A DNA stretch of 16,073 bases from an uncultured Eubacteriales bacterium. GTDB lineage: Bacteria; Bacillota; Clostridia; Christensenellales; UBA1242. A program made the position numbers and the translations under genes. The stretch is taken from contig CARXKP010000024.1 of NCBI GenBank assembly GCA_949096025.1, positions 1 to 16,073 of the forward strand. Reading direction: 5' to 3'. Below are positions 12,969 through 16,073 of this stretch, piece by piece. The notes under the pieces were generated by a model that was given only the letters and a program-made list of their open reading frames with translations, was not told the origin of the DNA and did not search any database. Position 1 is the stretch's first letter, and each line of letters opens with the position of its first letter.

Positions 12969-13775
12969 ATGAAAACTATAAATATAGGGAAAGAAAATGC
13001 AACATTTCAAGAGATCGTTGCATTAAAAGAAAATAGAACTAAAAGACATAGCGAGAAAAAGTTTTTTGTAGAAGGTGTTCAAAATATAAAGGATGCTTTA
13101 GCGAATGACTGGCAAATATATGCTTTTATTTATTCTGATTTTTTTTCTCTTTCAAATTGGGCTAAGGGAATACTCAAAGAGGCAGAATTTAATTATTGCT
13201 TAACAGCCGACCTTATGAATAAATTAAGTGATAAAGATGAAACAAGCGAACTGCTTGCTATTATCAAGATGAAAGAAAGCACAAATGTGCAACGGTCAGA
13301 TTGTCCGCTAATAGTTCTACTTGATAGACCTTCTAAAAAGGGGAATTTTGGAAGTATTATAAGAAGTTGTGACGCTCTTAATGTTGAAGAGATTTTCTTT
13401 ACTGGTCACGCAGTTGATATATACGACGCAAGTGTTATAACTTCTACTATGGGCTCATTCTTTAAAGTCCCTTTTAGGTTTCTTTCTTCAAATGAAGAAT
13501 ACGAAAGAGAAGTTGCCTTTTTAAAAGAAAAGTATAAAGATTTTCAAGTTGTAGGAACGTCGCTTCAAACTGATATAAAAATAGAAGATTGCGACTTTAA
13601 AAAGCCAACGCTTTTACTTGTAGGAAATGAGGCGAACGGTCTATCAAAATTTTATAATGAAAAAGCCGATGTTTTGGCAAGAATTGAAATGCGAGAGGGA
13701 ATTGATAGCCTGAATGTTGCCTGTGCAACAACCGCTGTTTTATATGAAGTTTCAAGACAGAGAAAATCCTGCTGA
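12969..13775 (+). CDS. SpoU/TrmH-family rRNA or tRNA 2'-O-methyltransferase
   Basis: A 268-residue SPOUT methyltransferase with an N-terminal substrate-binding domain (about 1-105, with KKFFVEGVQNIKDAL) and a C-terminal knotted catalytic domain. Motif 1 is NFGSIIRSCDA at residues 126-136, motif 2 LLVGNEANGL at 216-225, and motif 3 REGIDSLNVACATTAVLYE at 242-260. It would transfer methyl from SAM to a ribose 2'-OH in rRNA or tRNA. The layout resembles RlmB and TsnR. The target base is unknown. It sits in one operon with rdgB and downstream of the ABC-F gene. A resistance role like TsnR is possible but weakly supported, since housekeeping TrmH proteins are common. Confidence 0.88.
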   Translation: MKTINIGKENATFQEIVALKENRTKRHSEKKFFVEGVQNIKDALANDWQIYAFIYSDFFSLSNWAKGILKEAEFNYCLTADLMNKLSDKDETSELLAIIKMKESTNVQRSDCPLIVLLDRPSKKGNFGSIIRSCDALNVEEIFFTGHAVDIYDASVITSTMGSFFKVPFRFLSSNEEYEREVAFLKEKYKDFQVVGTSLQTDIKIEDCDFKKPTLLLVGNEANGLSKFYNEKADVLARIEMREGIDSLNVACATTAVLYEVSRQRKSC

Positions 13776-13812
13776 AAATGACATTGATTAAAATATTTGT
13801 TAAAAAATAAAG

Positions 13813-13841
13813 AAAAAACAGTCAAAAATGACTGTTTTTTT
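13813..13841 (+). terminator. Intrinsic terminator after the methyltransferase
   Basis: AAAAAACAGTCA at 13813-13824 pairs perfectly with TGACTGTTTTTT at 13829-13840 around AAAA, followed by another T. The remaining gap to 13948 is AT-rich with nothing recognised. Confidence 0.9.
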
Positions 13842-13948
13842 GTATTTTAGGTTATATTTAAGGCAATTTTTACTTTTTTAAGCATTTTTTATTTTAACAA
13901 ATGATAGAGAATATCTTTTATAAATAAATAGTTTTATTCATTATTGCA

Positions 13949-13977
13949 TTGACAATTATAATAATATAATTTATAAT
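13949..13977 (+). promoter_or_regulatory. Perfect consensus sigma-A promoter; predicted leaderless pnuC transcript
   Basis: TTGACA at 13949-13954, exactly 17 bases, TATAAT at 13972-13977: a full consensus match. The expected start is at 13984-13985, on the ATG at 13985. No ribosome site lies between promoter and start codon. Confidence 0.85.
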
Positions 13978-13984
13978 TTTTACT

Positions 13985-14767
13985 ATGAATTGGATTAAAA
14001 AACAATTAAAAAACTGGAAATTATATGAATTATTGTTTTTAGTAGGCAGTATTATAGCAATTACTGTTTGTTTTGTTGTTGGAAAGGAAAAGAATGTTTT
14101 ATCTTTTATTGGCTCTCTTGTTGGCATAACTGGTGTACTTTTTACTGCGAAGGGGCTGGTGAGTGCGCCGTTTTTAAATATGATTTATGGTGTATTTTAT
14201 ATAATCGTATCTTTTTATCAAAAATATTATGGTGAGGCTATAATATATCTTGCACTTATGACACCACTAGATATAATTACTATTATCTCTTGGCTTAAAA
14301 ATAGAAACAAGGATAATTCAAGTACTGTAAAGATTAATAAAATACACGGTATAGAATATCTATATCTTGCCATTGGTACTGCTATTGCAACGGTTGGTTT
14401 TTATTTCCTTTTAAGAGCTTTAAATACAAACCAACTAATAATTAGTACAATTTCGCTCATCACATCTGCGGTTGCTGCTTATTTGATGTTTAGACGATGC
14501 TCTTATTATGCTCTCGGTTTTATGCTTAATGATATAGTGTTAATAGTTTTATGGAGTTTGGTTGTAGTTGATAGTGGAATAGGTTACCTTCCAACTGTTA
14601 TAAGTTTTTGTGTGTTCTTAATTAATGACACCTACGGTTTTACTCTTTGGAAACTAGAAGAGAAAAAACAAAACAAAAATCAAAACTATATTGAAAATGT
14701 GGGGAATGATAATATTGAGGCGAAAGAACTAGAAGAAAAAATTGATACGCTTGACAATAAAGAATAA
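13985..14767 (+). CDS. pnuC: PnuC-family nicotinamide riboside-type transporter
   Basis: A 260-residue membrane protein of the PnuC family, which takes up vitamins of the nicotinamide riboside type by facilitated diffusion. About seven membrane helices are visible. Family-like segments are FIGSLVGITGVLFTAKG near residues 41-57, NMIYGVFYIIVSFYQKYYGEAIIYL near 65-89, and MLNDIVLIVLWSLVV near 179-193. The C-terminal 35 residues form a soluble charged tail rich in Lys, Glu and Asn. The start codon sits on the predicted transcription start of a perfect promoter, with no ribosome site. Uptake of nicotinamide riboside would feed the salvage-like operon at 2887-4828 in the same window, though the two are 9 kb apart. 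Other PnuX substrates, such as other B vitamins, are possible. Confidence 0.85.
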   Translation: MNWIKKQLKNWKLYELLFLVGSIIAITVCFVVGKEKNVLSFIGSLVGITGVLFTAKGLVSAPFLNMIYGVFYIIVSFYQKYYGEAIIYLALMTPLDIITIISWLKNRNKDNSSTVKINKIHGIEYLYLAIGTAIATVGFYFLLRALNTNQLIISTISLITSAVAAYLMFRRCSYYALGFMLNDIVLIVLWSLVVVDSGIGYLPTVISFCVFLINDTYGFTLWKLEEKKQNKNQNYIENVGNDNIEAKELEEKIDTLDNKE

Positions 14768-14840
14768 AGCAAATTAAAGGCTTTGTAAGGTTATTTTGCA
14801 AATGATTTTTATTATTTTTTCACAAAATAAAGGGAAATAA

Positions 14841-15764
14841 ATGAATTTAAAAAATTATTTTTATAATATTCAATATAATTTAAAAGAAAAAATTTCAGTA
14901 AGAACAGTGTTTGTATTAATGTTGGGAACAGTACTTTTTTTAGCCAATATTACAATGTTTATTATTGCTAGTATTTATGGTTTTGGTAACTATAATATTA
15001 TTAAAGTAAGTTTAGGATTTTGTTTTGGTTTGATTGGAGTTCTTTTTTCAAGTGTATTAATTTTTATGCTATCACTTGAGTTCGCTTTTCCACAAAAGCC
15101 TAAAGCTCCACTTGGTGGGGCTCCTTTTCAGACTGCTCTAAAAAAACCTAAAAAAGAAAAGATTAAAAATTTGATTGTGCTTATTTTGGTTTATATTTTT
15201 ATTTGGGGTGGTGGATTTGCGTCGGTTGGATATTATATATCTCAGGAAGTTGGGCACTCTTATTACAAAACTATAGAAGCTGTTGTTGTTGATATGGAGC
15301 AAGATGCTACTAGTAAATGGTATCCAATTTATGAGTACATAGTTGATGGTGTAACATATAAGGTAAAAGGAGATTTAAATACATCTGGGCTTGCTGCAAC
15401 GGGCAAGGGAGATAAAGTAATAATTAAATACGACCCGCAAAACCCCTCCAATATCATTAACAGCAGTGAAAATATGTTCTTTTTGCTGTTTGGAATGTTT
15501 TTTATTTATATAGGAATTTTATTACTCCTTTATGAACTTAATGCAAAAGGGTTTTTAAAGCAAGAATTTTTTTTAAGTTTTATTATGGCTGGTATTGGCC
15601 TCGTTGCCTCGTTGGGAGCAATGGTTGGGAAATATTATTTAAATACTATAAGTTTGCTTGCTGATAATTTATGGATTTTCTTTGTTGCGATGTTTATTAA
15701 TGCTGGAATAATGGAATTTATTGGTGGAGTTGTTTGGCTTGGACATAATAGAACAAAAAAATAA
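14841..15764 (+). CDS. DUF3592-domain membrane protein
   Basis: A 307-residue membrane protein with about six hydrophobic segments at roughly residues 21-46, 52-80, 110-133, 212-232, 242-263 and 275-300. Between the third and fourth lies an extracytoplasmic domain (about 140-208) with YYKTIEAVVVDME, YPIYEYIVDGVTYKV and KGDKVIIKYDPQNPSNII. This pattern of a small beta domain ending in YDPxNP is that of DUF3592, a family of unknown function. A proline-rich cytoplasmic linker (PQKPKAPLGGAPF) joins helices two and three. The ribosome site is AAAGGGAAA. It follows pnuC by 73 bases with no obvious terminator, so read-through from the pnuC promoter is likely. Confidence 0.75.
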   Translation: MNLKNYFYNIQYNLKEKISVRTVFVLMLGTVLFLANITMFIIASIYGFGNYNIIKVSLGFCFGLIGVLFSSVLIFMLSLEFAFPQKPKAPLGGAPFQTALKKPKKEKIKNLIVLILVYIFIWGGGFASVGYYISQEVGHSYYKTIEAVVVDMEQDATSKWYPIYEYIVDGVTYKVKGDLNTSGLAATGKGDKVIIKYDPQNPSNIINSSENMFFLLFGMFFIYIGILLLLYELNAKGFLKQEFFLSFIMAGIGLVASLGAMVGKYYLNTISLLADNLWIFFVAMFINAGIMEFIGGVVWLGHNRTKK

Positions 15765-15776
15765 GAAATAAATAAT

Positions 15777-15808
15777 AAAAAGACTTAAAGTTATTTTAGG
15801 TCTTTTTT
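15777..15808 (+). terminator. Intrinsic terminator after the DUF3592 gene
   Basis: Bases 15777-15789 (AAAAAGACTTAAA) pair with 15795-15807 (TTTAGGTCTTTTT, one G-T pair) around a five-base loop, ending in a T-run. Confidence 0.8.
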
Positions 15809-15836
15809 AAATTAAAGGAATATAAATTATTAAGTA

Positions 15837-15865
15837 TTGATAAAAGCATTTATTTATGATATAAT
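15837..15865 (+). promoter_or_regulatory. Sigma-A promoter of the right-edge gene
   Basis: TTGATA at 15837-15842, 17 bases, TATAAT at 15860-15865, with an extended -10 TGA at 15857-15859. The start near 15872 falls at the ribosome site, so the leader is very short. Confidence 0.75.
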
Positions 15866-15885
15866 TATTAAAAAGAGAGGTGGTT

Positions 15886-16073
15886 ATGGAAGATAAAGAC
15901 AAGAAGAAAATAGAAAAAGATATTGATTGGGAAAAGTATGATAGAGAGGAAGAGGCTTTACTTGAAAAATATGCTAAACTTGAAAAGCAACACGCAGAGT
16001 GGAATAGAGAAATTCATAATGATGATGAAATAGTGAAAGAAGTAAATGAGTTTATTAAAGAAAATGGCATTAA
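15886..16073 (+). CDS. Charged, probably coiled-coil protein (5' part, runs off the window)
   Basis: The first 62 codons of a gene that continues past the right edge. ATG at 15886 follows AAGAGAGGTGG. The visible part is very rich in Lys, Glu and Asp (MEDKDKKKIEKDIDWEKYDR, then LLEKYAKLEKQHAEW), predicting a soluble helical or coiled-coil N-terminus. A strong promoter lies directly upstream. The family cannot be named from this portion. One possibility is a charged cytoplasmic N-terminal tail of a membrane protein. Confidence 0.65.
   Translation, partial: MEDKDKKKIEKDIDWEKYDREEEALLEKYAKLEKQHAEWNREIHNDDEIVKEVNEFIKENGI

Noticed and set aside
1..16073. CRISPR arrays, rRNA genes, insertion sequences
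   Set aside because: No regularly spaced repeats, rRNA-like stretches, transposase genes or terminal inverted repeats were seen on either strand.

Overview
The window looks like the chromosome of a low-G+C Gram-positive bacterium (Bacillota, probably an uncultured clostridial or gut lineage). This rests on AT-rich coding DNA, strong Shine-Dalgarno sites of the AGGAGG type, consensus sigma-A promoters, many hairpin-plus-T-tract terminators, and firmicute-type gene content: a split CoaB, an Lsa-like ABC-F protein and PnuC. Species cannot be assigned from sequence alone.

Region 1 (1 to about 2093) is different DNA. It is visibly richer in G+C, uses CGN arginine codons, and abuts the CCA end of a minus-strand tRNA-Leu. 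It holds the tail of an unknown gene with a strong terminator, a sigma-region-4-like helix-turn-helix protein, a small unknown protein, and a Rep protein with an HUH endonuclease plus superfamily 3 helicase, as in CRESS-DNA (circovirus-like) replicons. Between the small ORF and rep lies a textbook CRESS origin: a perfect 7-bp stem whose loop carries TAGTATTAC. It is flanked by a GC-rich hairpin and a second perfect palindrome. This is read as a CRESS-type rolling-circle replicon carried in a genomic island integrated at tRNA-Leu. It is the most striking system in the window.

Region 2 (2383-4828) is a compact plus-strand operon: lipoprotein, HAD 5'-nucleotidase-like protein, nucleoside hydrolase, isochorismatase/nicotinamidase-like hydrolase. 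The last three are translationally coupled and could run NMN to nicotinamide riboside to nicotinamide to nicotinate, although other nucleotides are possible. A perfect bidirectional terminator separates it from a convergent LysR regulator. That regulator is divergent from a nitrilase-family gene, and the two promoters overlap completely on one dyad. A stand-alone CoaB follows.

Region 3 (7616-10548) holds a small membrane protein, an SLC1/DAACS-family symporter that lacks the acidic-substrate arginine, and a PurA-family synthetase whose catalytic Asp is replaced by Ser (as recalled for PurZ). The synthetase is interrupted by one in-frame UAG.

Region 4 (10549-13775) holds an Lsa-type ABC-F ribosome-protection gene behind a leader-peptide attenuator, then an RdgB/HAM1 nucleotide pyrophosphatase and a SpoU/TrmH RNA methyltransferase in one operon.

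Region 5 (13776-16073) holds a PnuC-family transporter behind a perfect consensus promoter whose predicted start site falls on the start codon (leaderless), a DUF3592 membrane protein, and the beginning of a charged protein cut by the window edge. Two genes look leaderless and several others have very short predicted 5' leaders, which may be a trait of this genome.
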